The position numbers and the translations under genes are program-made. From Flavobacterium wongokense (GTDB lineage: Bacteria; Bacteroidota; Bacteroidia; Flavobacteriales; Flavobacteriaceae): a stretch of DNA of 64,000 bases. The stretch covers positions 310,001 to 374,000 of the forward strand of contig NZ_JAKIHP010000003.1 of the NCBI RefSeq assembly GCF_021608265.1, in the 5' to 3' direction. The notes beneath the pieces were generated by a model. That model had not been told where the DNA came from. It saw nothing but the letters and a program-made list of their open reading frames with translations, and did no database searches. Below, piece by piece: positions 40,554 to 49,524 of this stretch; the first letter of the stretch is position 1; every line of letters starts with the position of its first letter.

Positions 40554-41135
40554 TCACGACTTCAGTAATTTACTTTTAAGCCTGCTTAGAGATTCTGGAG
40601 AAATGCCAAGATAGGATGCAATCCACTTCTGGCTTAACTTTTGGCTGACCTGAGGATATTTATTGCAAAAATCTACATACCGCTCTTCAGCAGACATACT
40701 CAAATTATTCAATGTCCTTGCCTGGAAACTGGCAAAAGCGTTCTGCGTAATCGCTAAAAAATAACTTTGAAACGAGGGAGCTTTCTCAAACGCCTCGCTG
40801 ATGGCTTCTGACGAGAATTCATAAACCAAAGTATCTTCAATGGCTTGTACATTCAATAGTGCAGGAGTTCCTTTCAAAAAGCTGCTGATGTCACTAATCC
40901 ACCAACCGTCAAAACCAAATTGGATAAGGTATTCTTCTCCTTTGGTGTCTATAAAATAGCCTACGGCAGTACCCGAAGATATAAAGCAGGTTTTTTTCGC
41001 AACGGTTCCGTTGTGAATAATGTATTGTCCCTTTTTTACTCTTCTTTCAATTCCCAAACTCCAGACGGAATCAATCTCTTCATCGGTAATGCCAACATGC
41101 CTGCGTATGCTTTCAGTAAATAATTCTTTTCCCAT
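40554..41135 (-). CDS. Crp/Fnr-family regulator (first copy)
   Basis: 193 residues. An N-terminal cyclic-nucleotide-type beta-roll ('KKGQYIIHNGTVAKKTCFISSG', 'EEYLIQFGFDGWWISDISSFL', each a piece of the fold) and a C-terminal HTH ('IASYLGISPESLSRLKSKL'). It is divergent from a DoxX gene 122 nt away, which it probably controls. It is close in layout and HTH sequence to a second copy at 44911-45501. Confidence 0.88.
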   Translation of the reverse strand: MGKELFTESIRRHVGITDEEIDSVWSLGIERRVKKGQYIIHNGTVAKKTCFISSGTAVGYFIDTKGEEYLIQFGFDGWWISDISSFLKGTPALLNVQAIEDTLVYEFSSEAISEAFEKAPSFQSYFLAITQNAFASFQARTLNNLSMSAEERYVDFCNKYPQVSQKLSQKWIASYLGISPESLSRLKSKLLKS

Positions 41136-41257
41136 TCTTAATCTAAATCAAGATAATAAATTGATCCACATCATTTCCAAGATACAGGCCATTCATGAAA
41201 TTTGCCCTGATATAAAAACAAATGCGTGAGTCAAATTTATCAATTAATTTTTTTATT

Positions 41258-41713
41258 ATGAAACGTATTCTTTTAATGGATTTTCTGGACAGTAACAAAC
41301 ATGTCCAAAGTGCCGGTTTATTTATTTTGAGGTTTACTGCTTTTATCGTAGTCTTTCCACATGGGGCACAACTTTTATTGGGCTTGTTTGGCGGCTACGG
41401 GTTTAACCAGACTATGGATTATTTTACCGGGACTGTCAAATTACCCTGGATCATTGGATTATTTGTGATATTTATCCAGTTTTTCGGCGCCATGCTATTG
41501 CTTCTGGGATGGTATACAAGGCTCAACGCTATGGCCATGCTGGCTATCTTCGCTGGGATGATTTTTACAAACCATATCGAACATGGGTTCTTTATGAATT
41601 GGTTCGGTAACAATAGCGGTGAAGGATTTGAGTATCATTTACTGATTATAGGCATTATGCTCGGCCTTGTATTTATGGGCGCCGGAAAATACTCATTAGA
41701 CAACAACCCCTAA
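41258..41713 (+). CDS. DoxX-family membrane protein (first copy)
   Basis: About 151 residues from the ATG at 41258 (an ATG at 41222 is also in frame). Four membrane segments with 'GLFILRFTAFIVVFPHGAQ', 'FGGYGFNQTMDYFT' and 'FTNHIEHGFFMNWF', matching the DoxX signature. Its paralogue at 47164-47619 shares 'FPHGAQ', 'YGGYGF' and 'GFFMNWFG'. DoxX proteins are linked to quinone or oxidative-stress functions. A small barrel gene follows after 6 nt. Confidence 0.85.
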   Translation: MKRILLMDFLDSNKHVQSAGLFILRFTAFIVVFPHGAQLLLGLFGGYGFNQTMDYFTGTVKLPWIIGLFVIFIQFFGAMLLLLGWYTRLNAMAMLAIFAGMIFTNHIEHGFFMNWFGNNSGEGFEYHLLIIGIMLGLVFMGAGKYSLDNNP

Positions 41714-41719
41714 TCGATT

Positions 41720-42328
41720 ATGCGACTTTATATTCTCCTCCTCATTTTGCCCCTAAGCTCATATGGTCAGTTTCAGGTCGAAGTAATGGCTGGTTGGCAT
41801 CACTATCGGTATCAACAAAATTATAACGCAAAAATTCAAAACACTAGTTGGGGATTTTCACATGTTGCTTCGCAACTTAAGTTATATGAAGACAATCTAA
41901 AAAAACCAGAGGTAATGACCCAGTCCTACATCACATACAGCAGCCTGCCGTTTATGAAACTAGGACTCGGAACCTATTATACAGGCAAAGCCGGGTTCTC
42001 CCTATCGGCAAATGTCCAGCTAACAAAAAAAACAAAGAACTTCTTCATTTCGGCAATACCAAGGATTGATCTCAAACCCAACCCTGCGTGGGATATTTTG
42101 CTTGTAATAGAACTCCGGAAGGAATTAAATGCAAATGCCAACTGGTATTTTCGTTCGCAGTCACTGGGAAATTTCACAGGGCTAAATCACAACCGCAGTT
42201 ATCAGTATTTAAAATTCGGGATTGAAAGGTTAAAAACGCAATTTGGCATTGCAGCAGATTTGGACACCTATGGCCCAAATGCCAATTCCATAGTAAATTT
42301 CGGAGGCTTTCTAAGAACAGTATTATGA
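41720..42328 (+). CDS. Predicted outer-membrane beta-barrel protein
   Basis: 202 residues with a short signal peptide ('LLILPLSSYGQ') and strands rich in aromatic residues. No domain is recognised. It starts 6 nt after the DoxX gene, so the two are co-transcribed. It ends close to the convergent protease gene. Confidence 0.65.
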   Translation: MRLYILLLILPLSSYGQFQVEVMAGWHHYRYQQNYNAKIQNTSWGFSHVASQLKLYEDNLKKPEVMTQSYITYSSLPFMKLGLGTYYTGKAGFSLSANVQLTKKTKNFFISAIPRIDLKPNPAWDILLVIELRKELNANANWYFRSQSLGNFTGLNHNRSYQYLKFGIERLKTQFGIAADLDTYGPNANSIVNFGGFLRTVL

Positions 42329-42341
42329 ATAAGGTCCAGTG

Positions 42342-43511
42342 TTATAAATTCACTTTTTTCAACAAACCATCTTTCGATTTCACCACAATCTCTTTAAGTT
42401 CTATGTCTTTTAAAATAGACGGGTTAGTTACTAATTGACAAATGTCATAATTTTCAAAATTGATACCGTTCACTTCGATAATCTGATCTCCCGTGAAAAT
42501 TTTATCCTTAAGCTGATCGTCCCATACAATCCCAACACAAATCTTATCATTGATGATGGTAGGAATAAAACTTCGTTGCGTTTTATCGAGGTCGATACTT
42601 TCAGCACCATCAAAATAGAATTTCTGCTTGATAAAGTCTAAGGTAACCACTCCTTTCTCAAAAAACTCAGAACCTACCTTTGAGTTATTGTCATTTGTAG
42701 TAACAGTGGTAACATTCAGGAATCGTGAAGTTGAAATCGTTACAGATGGGATTTTTATGCGTACCTGCTCGTTGCTCTTAGAATTCCCAAAAAGGCCAAT
42801 ATCCTTCGAACCCGTACTTCTGCCAGAAATTATAAAACTGGCCTCGCTTTTCAATAATTGATAATTCCTTCCCGAAATATCATAAAATCCATTCATCCCG
42901 GTATCCAATAACACCTTGTCTGTTGTGGTTCCTTTTTCATTAAGGCTGATGGTTATGTAAGGGCTCCCCTGTTCATCCATCACTCCCATTTTGACACTGT
43001 TCTTCTTACTGAGCTTTAATTTGTCCCCTTGGTCGGTAATCCGCAGGATTCTGTTTGGAATGTCAATCTGCACTATCGAATGCATCAGTAAATTGCTTCC
43101 TATAAAGCCATCAATCTTAAAGCAGTCAAAAATCAGGTTACGTGCCTCGCTCGAAGCTAAAGCAATCGTATTCTGAAAAACAACATTCCCAATAGACAAT
43201 TCATCAACGGAAACTATATCCATAAAGGATGCATTATTATTGGCATCTGTTACTTGAACCCGTTGAAGGAGCTGAGGATTTAGGGAAGCTTTTAATTCCT
43301 TGGTGATGCAATTGGTTGCGCCGGTGTCCAATAGGAACTTATACTCCTTGTTTTGAATGGTAACAGGGATAATGATCTTCCCGTTGATATACTCAAATTT
43401 TACTTCAGTAAAATAATCTTTATCCCTGGCTTTACCCCTGCTGAAGTCTATAGTTTGGGATATAAGCATACCGGGAAATAGTAGGAGCAGATAGGCGATT
43501 GCTTTTCTCAT
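42342..43511 (-). CDS. Retropepsin-like aspartic protease with PDZ domain
   Basis: 389 residues with a signal peptide. Two catalytic-type motifs are present, 'YKFLLDTGATNCITKEL' (about 58-74) and 'TDKVLLDTGMNGFYDISG' (about 199-216), one per lobe, as in two-domain bacterial aspartyl proteases. The C-terminal ~90 residues look like a PDZ domain ('GDQIIEVNGINFENYDIC'). It would act in the periplasm or at the outer membrane on unknown proteins. Monocistronic. Confidence 0.85.
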   Translation of the reverse strand: MRKAIAYLLLLFPGMLISQTIDFSRGKARDKDYFTEVKFEYINGKIIIPVTIQNKEYKFLLDTGATNCITKELKASLNPQLLQRVQVTDANNNASFMDIVSVDELSIGNVVFQNTIALASSEARNLIFDCFKIDGFIGSNLLMHSIVQIDIPNRILRITDQGDKLKLSKKNSVKMGVMDEQGSPYITISLNEKGTTTDKVLLDTGMNGFYDISGRNYQLLKSEASFIISGRSTGSKDIGLFGNSKSNEQVRIKIPSVTISTSRFLNVTTVTTNDNNSKVGSEFFEKGVVTLDFIKQKFYFDGAESIDLDKTQRSFIPTIINDKICVGIVWDDQLKDKIFTGDQIIEVNGINFENYDICQLVTNPSILKDIELKEIVVKSKDGLLKKVNL

Positions 43512-43603
43512 TATTAATTTGAATTTTCTGTGTTCGGACTGGTAGTATTATAGCTCTGGATTCACTATCGTTTAGTAAAAATACAATTTATTCCTTTAGA
43601 CCA

Positions 43604-43627
43604 AAAGCCGACATTCCTGCCGGCTTT
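43604..43627 (-). terminator. Terminator-like hairpin after the beta-propeller gene
   Basis: AAAGCCG (43604-43610) pairs with CGGCTTT (43621-43627). On the minus strand it follows the stop of the gene ending at 43659 and runs into a short T-tract. Confidence 0.5.
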
Positions 43628-43658
43628 CCCAATCAAAACTACCTAATAAACCTCATCA

Positions 43659-44660
43659 TCAAATTTTAGAAAGGTATCCGTTTTTTAGCAGGTAACCATA
43701 ACTCCCCGCAACATATAGCGTTTTATTGACTCTTATGATTTTTGTGAAAGCACCATCTGGTTCAGGATGCTCATAAATCGATTGCCAATTGGTACCTCCG
43801 TCTGAAGACTTAAGGAGCTGACCATCAAGATTGGTGACAAAGATTTGCTTCTCATTCACATACAGTAAACTTGTATTACCCCCATTATGGTAAGGTGCGT
43901 AAGGAACCCTTGCTATCATTGTCCAGGTAACACCACCATCCGTAGTTTTTAAGAATTCGCTGTTATGGTTGACCATAAAGCCAACCTCTTTGTCAAGGAA
44001 TTGCATGGCTTTGATCTCACTTGTCTGTATTGACATTTCAGTCCAATTATTTCCGCCATCAGTTGTTTTAAAAAGAACGGCACCGGAAAGCCCCTCACGT
44101 GTATCTCCGCCCCAGGCATAGATAACATTTTGCGATGCATAGCAAAGCCCTTTTATATAAATGCTTTCTTCGAAATTTATCCCCCAGCTGTTTCCAGCGT
44201 CTGTAGATTTAAGAACTGTTGAACCCTTCAAAGCAAAGCCGGTAGTTGCAGTATAAAAATGAATGTCATTGATAGTTCCTATATCCTGACCAAGATCTCC
44301 CCGGGCAATCATAGCATTATTCTCATTCATTTTATAAAAATCCCTCCTTCCGGCATAAACAGTACTAGGATTAAACATGAAAACACTGGAGTAAGTCGCA
44401 TCCGTACCAGTCATCGAAGTCCAGGTCAATCCCCCATCATTCGTCTTAATAATAGTGCCCGAGGATCCACCCATCACACCATTCGCTTCATCACAAAAAG
44501 AAATATCGTCAAACGTAATTCCACCAAACGGCGAACCTACATCAACGCGGACTCTCGTAAAGCTTTCACTCAATAACTGTTTTGATGAATCTACTTCATC
44601 GCTGTCACTACACGAATAAAAAGTAGCTACGGCTACCACCAGATAAATTGCTTTTTTCAT
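43659..44660 (-). CDS. YCF48/BNR-repeat beta-propeller lipoprotein
   Basis: About 333 residues from the ATG at 44660; an upstream in-frame ATG at 44705 overlies the promoter. A lipoprotein signal ('VVAVATFYSC') leads to a propeller with repeated 'D-G-G-x-x-W' motifs: 'NDGGLTWTSM', 'TDAGNSWGI', 'TDGGNNWTEM', 'TDGGVTWTMI', 'SDGGTNWQSI'. This is the YCF48/BNR type. It is exposed at the outer membrane or cell surface; ligand is unknown. Confidence 0.85.
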   Translation of the reverse strand: MKKAIYLVVAVATFYSCSDSDEVDSSKQLLSESFTRVRVDVGSPFGGITFDDISFCDEANGVMGGSSGTIIKTNDGGLTWTSMTGTDATYSSVFMFNPSTVYAGRRDFYKMNENNAMIARGDLGQDIGTINDIHFYTATTGFALKGSTVLKSTDAGNSWGINFEESIYIKGLCYASQNVIYAWGGDTREGLSGAVLFKTTDGGNNWTEMSIQTSEIKAMQFLDKEVGFMVNHNSEFLKTTDGGVTWTMIARVPYAPYHNGGNTSLLYVNEKQIFVTNLDGQLLKSSDGGTNWQSIYEHPEPDGAFTKIIRVNKTLYVAGSYGYLLKNGYLSKI

Positions 44661-44675
44661 AATATTTTTTTTGCA

Positions 44676-44705
44676 CAAACTTAACGGGTAAATAATACCA
44701 CCCAA
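44676..44705 (-). promoter_or_regulatory. Promoter of the beta-propeller gene
   Basis: On the minus strand TAAGTTTG (44683-44676) with a TTG (44705-44703) 19 nt upstream fits the Bacteroidota consensus. It ends 15 nt before the ATG at 44660 and supports that start. Confidence 0.7.
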
Positions 44706-44910
44706 TCATTCGAAGTTATGAGCGTGAAGATTAATGTTATGGATACGTCATAAAAAAGCATAACTTACTATTCATAAACCAATTGCATCAATTAAAAAAT
44801 TATACACATTTTTTCTTGAATTGTGCAAGCAAAAAATAAAAGGTACTGGTAATTTTGTCGCGCCAACAGTAATGTCGAGATTTACAGGACGCATCCAAAA
44901 CAAATGAACT

Positions 44911-45501
44911 ATGGTTTACGGGCAACTTTTTACGGCGATTGAAAAACATGTGAAGCTAACAGAGGTAGAAAAAGATATCATCCGTTCCTGCAGTTCAGTT
45001 AAAAAACTTCGCAAGCACCAATACCTATTACAGGAGGGTAACATAGCCCATACCGAGAATTTTGTCATAAAAGGATGCCTGCGGTCTTATGAAGTAAATG
45101 AAAAAGGCCAGGAACATGTTATCCAGTTCAGCGTTGAAGAATGGTGGGTAGGTGATTTGCTTAGCTTCCTTACAGAACAGCCTTCAAACTATAATATCGA
45201 TTGCCTGGAAGACTGCGAACTTATCCAATTTACTAAAGCTGATTTAAATCGCCTTTACGATGAAGTCCCAAAAGTAGAACGGTACTTCCGCATACTCCTC
45301 CAAAATGCTTACATAGCAACCAGCCAACGGCTGCTTTCGGCAATGTCTAAAACTGCCGTAGAGCAATATGCAGCATTCATTAAAAAATATCCGCATATCG
45401 AACGCCGTATAACCAATAAGCAGATAGCAAGTTACCTTGGCATAACTCCCGAAAGCCTCAGCAGGGTACGCAAACAATATATTGCTCCTTCCAAAACTTA
45501 A
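44911..45501 (+). CDS. Crp/Fnr-family regulator (second copy)
   Basis: 196 residues, same layout as the protein at 40554-41135: beta-roll 'LRKHQYLLQEGNIAHTENF', 'QEHVIQFSVEEWWVGDLLSF' and HTH 'IASYLGITPESLSRVRKQY'. A TAATTTTG box lies at 44850-44857. The downstream flavodoxin-like gene, divided from it by a well-formed promoter, is a likely target. Confidence 0.88.
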   Translation: MVYGQLFTAIEKHVKLTEVEKDIIRSCSSVKKLRKHQYLLQEGNIAHTENFVIKGCLRSYEVNEKGQEHVIQFSVEEWWVGDLLSFLTEQPSNYNIDCLEDCELIQFTKADLNRLYDEVPKVERYFRILLQNAYIATSQRLLSAMSKTAVEQYAAFIKKYPHIERRITNKQIASYLGITPESLSRVRKQYIAPSKT

Positions 45502-45533
45502 CATAGGTCAAGTAAATTACTTATCCTGCATCA

Positions 45534-45565
45534 TTGTCCACAGCCTACACCCGTCTGTAAATTTG
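45534..45565 (+). promoter_or_regulatory. Promoter of the flavodoxin-like gene
   Basis: TTG (45534-45536), 21 nt, then TAAATTTG (45558-45565), with the ATG 19 nt further on. It is one of the best matches to the Bacteroidota pattern in the window. Confidence 0.7.
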
Positions 45566-45584
45566 CAGTGTAAATACTTAACAT

Positions 45585-46169
45585 ATGCAAAATCTTCAAA
45601 TTACAATCGTTTACCACAGTGGCTTCGGGCATACAAAACAGGTCGCCACGGTATTGGCCGAGGCAATGCAATCGCATTCAGCACTGGTAGAGATTCGGCT
45701 TCTTACTGTCGACGAAGCCATCAAAAGTCCTGAGTTGCTGCATAACTCAGATACTATCGTATTTGGTTCTCCAACCTATTTTGGCAATGTGAGTGCCGAG
45801 TTTAAAAAATTTATGGAAACTACAGGAGGCTTCTGGTTCTCGCAAAAGTGGAAAGACAAGCTTGCGGCCGGCTTCACAAATTCCTCTACAACCGGAGGCG
45901 ACAAGCTGGCAACACTAAGTTCCCTGTCGCTATTTGCTGCACAGCACAGTATGATCTGGATCAGTCAGGGTGTCATGCCCCGTTTCCTATGCGACCAGCA
46001 AACCGACGGGCAAAATCGTTTGGGAAGTTATCTGGGCCTTATGGTACAGTCCGATAATAATCTACAGGAAGTAAACCCAATGCAGTCAGGTGATTTACTT
46101 ACAACAGAATTGTTTGCAAAACGAATTGTCGATATCACATTACAATATGGTAAAGTACTGGGAACTTAA
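45585..46169 (+). CDS. WrbA-like NAD(P)H:quinone oxidoreductase / flavodoxin-fold protein
   Basis: 194 residues. The flavin phosphate loop 'IVYHSGFGHTKQVATVLAE' and 'DTIVFGSPTYFGNVSAEFKK' with 'AAGFTNSSTTGGDKLATLSS' are the WrbA/flavodoxin pattern. It probably reduces quinones by two electrons. It lies after the second Crp-family gene and upstream of a GIN-domain and DoxX pair. Confidence 0.9.
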   Translation: MQNLQITIVYHSGFGHTKQVATVLAEAMQSHSALVEIRLLTVDEAIKSPELLHNSDTIVFGSPTYFGNVSAEFKKFMETTGGFWFSQKWKDKLAAGFTNSSTTGGDKLATLSSLSLFAAQHSMIWISQGVMPRFLCDQQTDGQNRLGSYLGLMVQSDNNLQEVNPMQSGDLLTTELFAKRIVDITLQYGKVLGT

Positions 46170-46352
46170 AGACATCTTTTGAAAATTATAGAAATAGTAT
46201 CCATAATTGAGCAAAAACGAACAAAATAAGCGCCAATATCTTTGCTAAGACCCTAAAGCGTACAATCAAAAATCATAAAGTTTCAACATCAATCAATCCG
46301 TGAGAAAGACTCACAAAAATTAAATCATCATCATCATCTAAAATCAAAAATC

Positions 46353-47132
46353 ATGAAAAAATTCATTTTCACCGTGGCAATGGTCACAATCAGCTTTCTG
46401 TCGAAAGCACAGGTATCAGAAACAAGAAATGTTTCTTCATTCTCAAAAATTCAAGCTGCGGATGGCTTGGAAATAATTTACAGTAAAGGCAATACAACAT
46501 CCGTTATTGTAGAAAGCACCGGTGATACTCCATTAAACACCATAAAGACAAAAGTGAAGAACAACACGCTTTTCGTTTCCGGGGCAAAGGGCTCGTCTGC
46601 AAAAATTTATTTGAGTACACCCGAAGTAAAGGCAGTGGTCCTTAAATCCAATTCAAAATTCAGGATTGTGGATGAGCTTACAGCACCTTCTGTTACAGTA
46701 AAAGTATCTTCCGGAGCCTACCTGTTAGGTCACATTAAATCAGAAAATTTAGTGATATCGGCTACTTCAAATGCTAAACTGATACTTACAGCTACCTCGT
46801 CTTCTGTTTCAGCATATTGTAGTGAAGGTGCCAAAGCAAGGGTTTCAGGTACTACTAAAGAGTTAGACTTGCGGTTAAATTCAAACGCATATTGGAATTC
46901 CTCCAATTTAGAATCTGAAGATATTACCGTAAAGGCGTCAAATAATGCTGATGCCGTACTATGTGGGTTGGCCAATTTAAATCTAAGCCTGGAAGATGAG
47001 GCTAAAGTAACCTATTTTGGAACGCCTTCAAACTTGTACGTAGCTGAAGGTTTGACAGTAACCGAAAAAAAATCTTCAGGAGAGAATTCCAAAATTGTAA
47101 TGGTGCAAAATCCTGAAACCAGAAATTTATAA
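46353..47132 (+). CDS. DUF2807 (GIN-domain) secreted protein
   Basis: 259 residues. Signal peptide ending 'FLSKAQ', then 'RNVSSFSKIQAADGLEIIYS' and 'VIVESTGDTPLNTIKTKVKN', and a long run of short strands with Ser/Asn-rich turns: the DUF2807 right-handed beta-helix-like GIN domain ('head' of putative adhesins). It is exported, role unknown. A TATCTTTG box lies at 46237-46244. A DoxX gene follows after 31 nt. Confidence 0.88.
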   Translation: MKKFIFTVAMVTISFLSKAQVSETRNVSSFSKIQAADGLEIIYSKGNTTSVIVESTGDTPLNTIKTKVKNNTLFVSGAKGSSAKIYLSTPEVKAVVLKSNSKFRIVDELTAPSVTVKVSSGAYLLGHIKSENLVISATSNAKLILTATSSSVSAYCSEGAKARVSGTTKELDLRLNSNAYWNSSNLESEDITVKASNNADAVLCGLANLNLSLEDEAKVTYFGTPSNLYVAEGLTVTEKKSSGENSKIVMVQNPETRNL

Positions 47133-47163
47133 TTAAGTCAAAATAAGTATAAATTCTAATATC

Positions 47164-47619
47164 ATGAAGACAGATCTCTTTAAAAGGATAAATATTACGA
47201 TGGCGTTGTTACGCATAATGCTGGCGCTTGCACTATTTCCTCACGGTGCACAGAAAATGATGGGTTGGTATGGCGGATACGGATTTGAGGGCACGATGGG
47301 GTACTTTACCGAAACCATGAAAATACCTTACATCATTGCCTTATTAGTAATCATTATCGAATTTATTGGCCCGATACTGCTGATGTTGGGTGTTTTTACC
47401 AGGACGACCTCCGCTCTGATTTTCGCCCTCTTTATGGGAATCATTTTCACATCACATGCCACTAACGGGTTTTTTATGAACTGGTTTGGAACACAAACTG
47501 GCGAAGGATACGAATACCATTTACTAATCCTTACCATCAGTTTAGCAATAACAATTATGGGGCCAGGCAATTTAAAACTCGCCAAACTATACAGAAAACA
47601 AACTCCTAAATCAAACTAA
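47164..47619 (+). CDS. DoxX-family membrane protein (second copy)
   Basis: 151 residues, four membrane segments, with 'LFPHGAQKMMGWYGGYGFEG', 'GFFMNWFGTQTGEGYEYHLL' and 'LLMLGVFTRTTSALIFALF'. It is a paralogue of the protein at 41258-41713. One base separates its stop from the T9SS protein gene. Confidence 0.88.
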   Translation: MKTDLFKRINITMALLRIMLALALFPHGAQKMMGWYGGYGFEGTMGYFTETMKIPYIIALLVIIIEFIGPILLMLGVFTRTTSALIFALFMGIIFTSHATNGFFMNWFGTQTGEGYEYHLLILTISLAITIMGPGNLKLAKLYRKQTPKSN

Positions 47620-47620
47620 A

Positions 47621-48619
47621 ATGAGAAAAATAATCGTAACGATAATCACATTACTATCAATACAAAGTGTCACAAGGGCACAAGTAGCCAGTTATACCTT
47701 CCAACACGAAGCACATGCATTTCCTTACCTCGCCGCTATACCTTCGGCCACAATAAATCATCATGACATAACTGATGATTTCGTACTTCCCACCGAAGCA
47801 GGTATACCGTTTAACTTCAGATTTGGAAACACCTATTACAATACTGTCAATATTTCAGAGAATGGATTCGTTTGGTTTGGTTCAGCTACCACGTCCGATA
47901 TAACACAATGGAACCCAATTACAAACCCCCAACCGGCTAATCTTACCGGAATTATTTCGGCGATAGGTGTCGACCTTCATCCGCAATATACTGGAAGTGA
48001 TTTCACCCGAATCAGATCAGGTTACTTTGGCGATTCTCCCAATCAGGTTTTTGTTATAGAGTGGTATCATACCTCGCGCATCTCCGTAATTAATGAAGCT
48101 GCCGGTCCGGATGAACTGGATTTTCAAATAAGGCTGCATGAAACTTCTAATAAAGTAGAGATTATCTATGGGAGGTTCCGAATGAATCCCCTGTATTTTG
48201 AATCAGTACAGGTAGGATTAAAAACCACAAATTCCGATTTCAGCTTACGCTCCACCGCCAATGCCCAATGGAACGCAACGGTCAATGGCGCTACGCTGAA
48301 CAGTTCCTGTTTCCTTAGTAATACTTTCAAGCCTGCCAATGGTCAGTTTATGGTTTGGACGCCACAGTCGCTATCCGTTAACGACGGACAACTCAACAAT
48401 GTTTCATTATATCCTATTCCCGCCTCAGCTTCACTTCATATCCATGGACTAGAAACAGCATCATTGACTTATAGGGTTATCGATCTAACGGGACGTATAA
48501 TCGCTCAGGGAATTACTGACGATTACAGTATACCTGTAGATAACCTGCAAAGCGGAACATTTCTATTGGAACTAAAAAGCGACGACAATGTTGCCTATCA
48601 CAAATTTGTTAAAATGTAA
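47621..48619 (+). CDS. Type IX-secreted protein with C-terminal sorting domain
   Basis: 332 residues. Signal peptide ('TLLSIQSVTRAQ'), a beta-rich domain ('NTYYNTVNISENGFVWFG', typical of secreted Flavobacterium proteins) and a type A sorting domain at the end ('VSLYPIPASASLHIHGL', 'YRVIDLTGRIIAQGI', 'LQSGTFLLELKSD'). T9SS cargo is exported to the surface and the tail is cleaved. No enzymatic site is seen. Confidence 0.88.
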   Translation: MRKIIVTIITLLSIQSVTRAQVASYTFQHEAHAFPYLAAIPSATINHHDITDDFVLPTEAGIPFNFRFGNTYYNTVNISENGFVWFGSATTSDITQWNPITNPQPANLTGIISAIGVDLHPQYTGSDFTRIRSGYFGDSPNQVFVIEWYHTSRISVINEAAGPDELDFQIRLHETSNKVEIIYGRFRMNPLYFESVQVGLKTTNSDFSLRSTANAQWNATVNGATLNSSCFLSNTFKPANGQFMVWTPQSLSVNDGQLNNVSLYPIPASASLHIHGLETASLTYRVIDLTGRIIAQGITDDYSIPVDNLQSGTFLLELKSDDNVAYHKFVKM

Positions 48620-48623
48620 TATC

Positions 48624-49478
48624 ATGAAAGTAAATGTTAATGCCATAAGTGCCTTTACAGTAGACGGAAAAGGAGGAAATATTGCCGGGCTTGTTCTTGA
48701 TGCAGGCCAATATACTTCACAGCAGAAGCAACAGATTGCCACACAATCCAATTTTTCTGAAACAGCCTTTGTATCACACTCACAAATTGCCGAATTTAAA
48801 TTGGACTTTTACACACCTGTTAAACAGATTCCGCATTGCGGACATGCTACCATCGCTACATTCAGTTACCTAAAGAGCCAGGGCCTAATTGACGGTGAAA
48901 CCTCTTCAAAGGAAACTATTGATGGCGTCCGTCAGATATTTTTTGATGGTGATATGGCTTTCATGGAGCAAAAGCCCGGAAAGTGGAGCTACACCGATGA
49001 TGAATTAGAAATTGCCAACGCTCTAAATATCGAAACAAAAAAATTTAAGTCAAGTCCAGTTATAGTTAATACAGGCAACTCTTTCGTATTGGTCGAACTG
49101 GGCTCCATTAAGGAACTACAGGATTTGGCTCCCAATTTCGATTTGGTAAGGGAAATTTCAGAGAAGTACCTGTTAATAGGGTTCTATGTTTACGTACGGA
49201 CTCCCAATGCTACAACCATTGCAACAACGCGTATGTTTGCACCATTATACGGTATACAGGAAGAATCTGCAACAGGTATGGCCGCGGGCCCATTAGCCTG
49301 GTGGCTCAACACTAAAGATCCCGGCATCGGAACAACATTCATGATCCGTCAGGGTGACTTTATGGACGTCCCTTCTTCCAGCAATCTTCATGCAATGATA
49401 AGTAAAGGTGAAAAGGTATCCAATATTTTCGTCGGAGGATCCGGTTCTTTTCTTCATAAACTCGAAATAACCATTTAA
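48624..49478 (+). CDS. PhzF-family isomerase/epimerase-like protein
   Basis: About 284 residues from the ATG at 48624; longer frames overlap the T9SS gene. It has 'NAISAFTVDGKGGNIAGLVL', 'SETAFVSHSQ', 'IPHCGHATIATFSYL', 'SATGMAAGPLAWWL' and 'RQGDFMDVPS'. These are the PhzF signature (GxxCGHAT and SATG-type loops). The family isomerises small ring metabolites; the substrate here is unknown. It starts 4 nt after the T9SS gene. Confidence 0.9.
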   Translation: MKVNVNAISAFTVDGKGGNIAGLVLDAGQYTSQQKQQIATQSNFSETAFVSHSQIAEFKLDFYTPVKQIPHCGHATIATFSYLKSQGLIDGETSSKETIDGVRQIFFDGDMAFMEQKPGKWSYTDDELEIANALNIETKKFKSSPVIVNTGNSFVLVELGSIKELQDLAPNFDLVREISEKYLLIGFYVYVRTPNATTIATTRMFAPLYGIQEESATGMAAGPLAWWLNTKDPGIGTTFMIRQGDFMDVPSSSNLHAMISKGEKVSNIFVGGSGSFLHKLEITI

Positions 49479-49524
49479 AATTCCCTCATTGAATACAATT
49501 AAAAATTTAAAATCTACAATTGCA

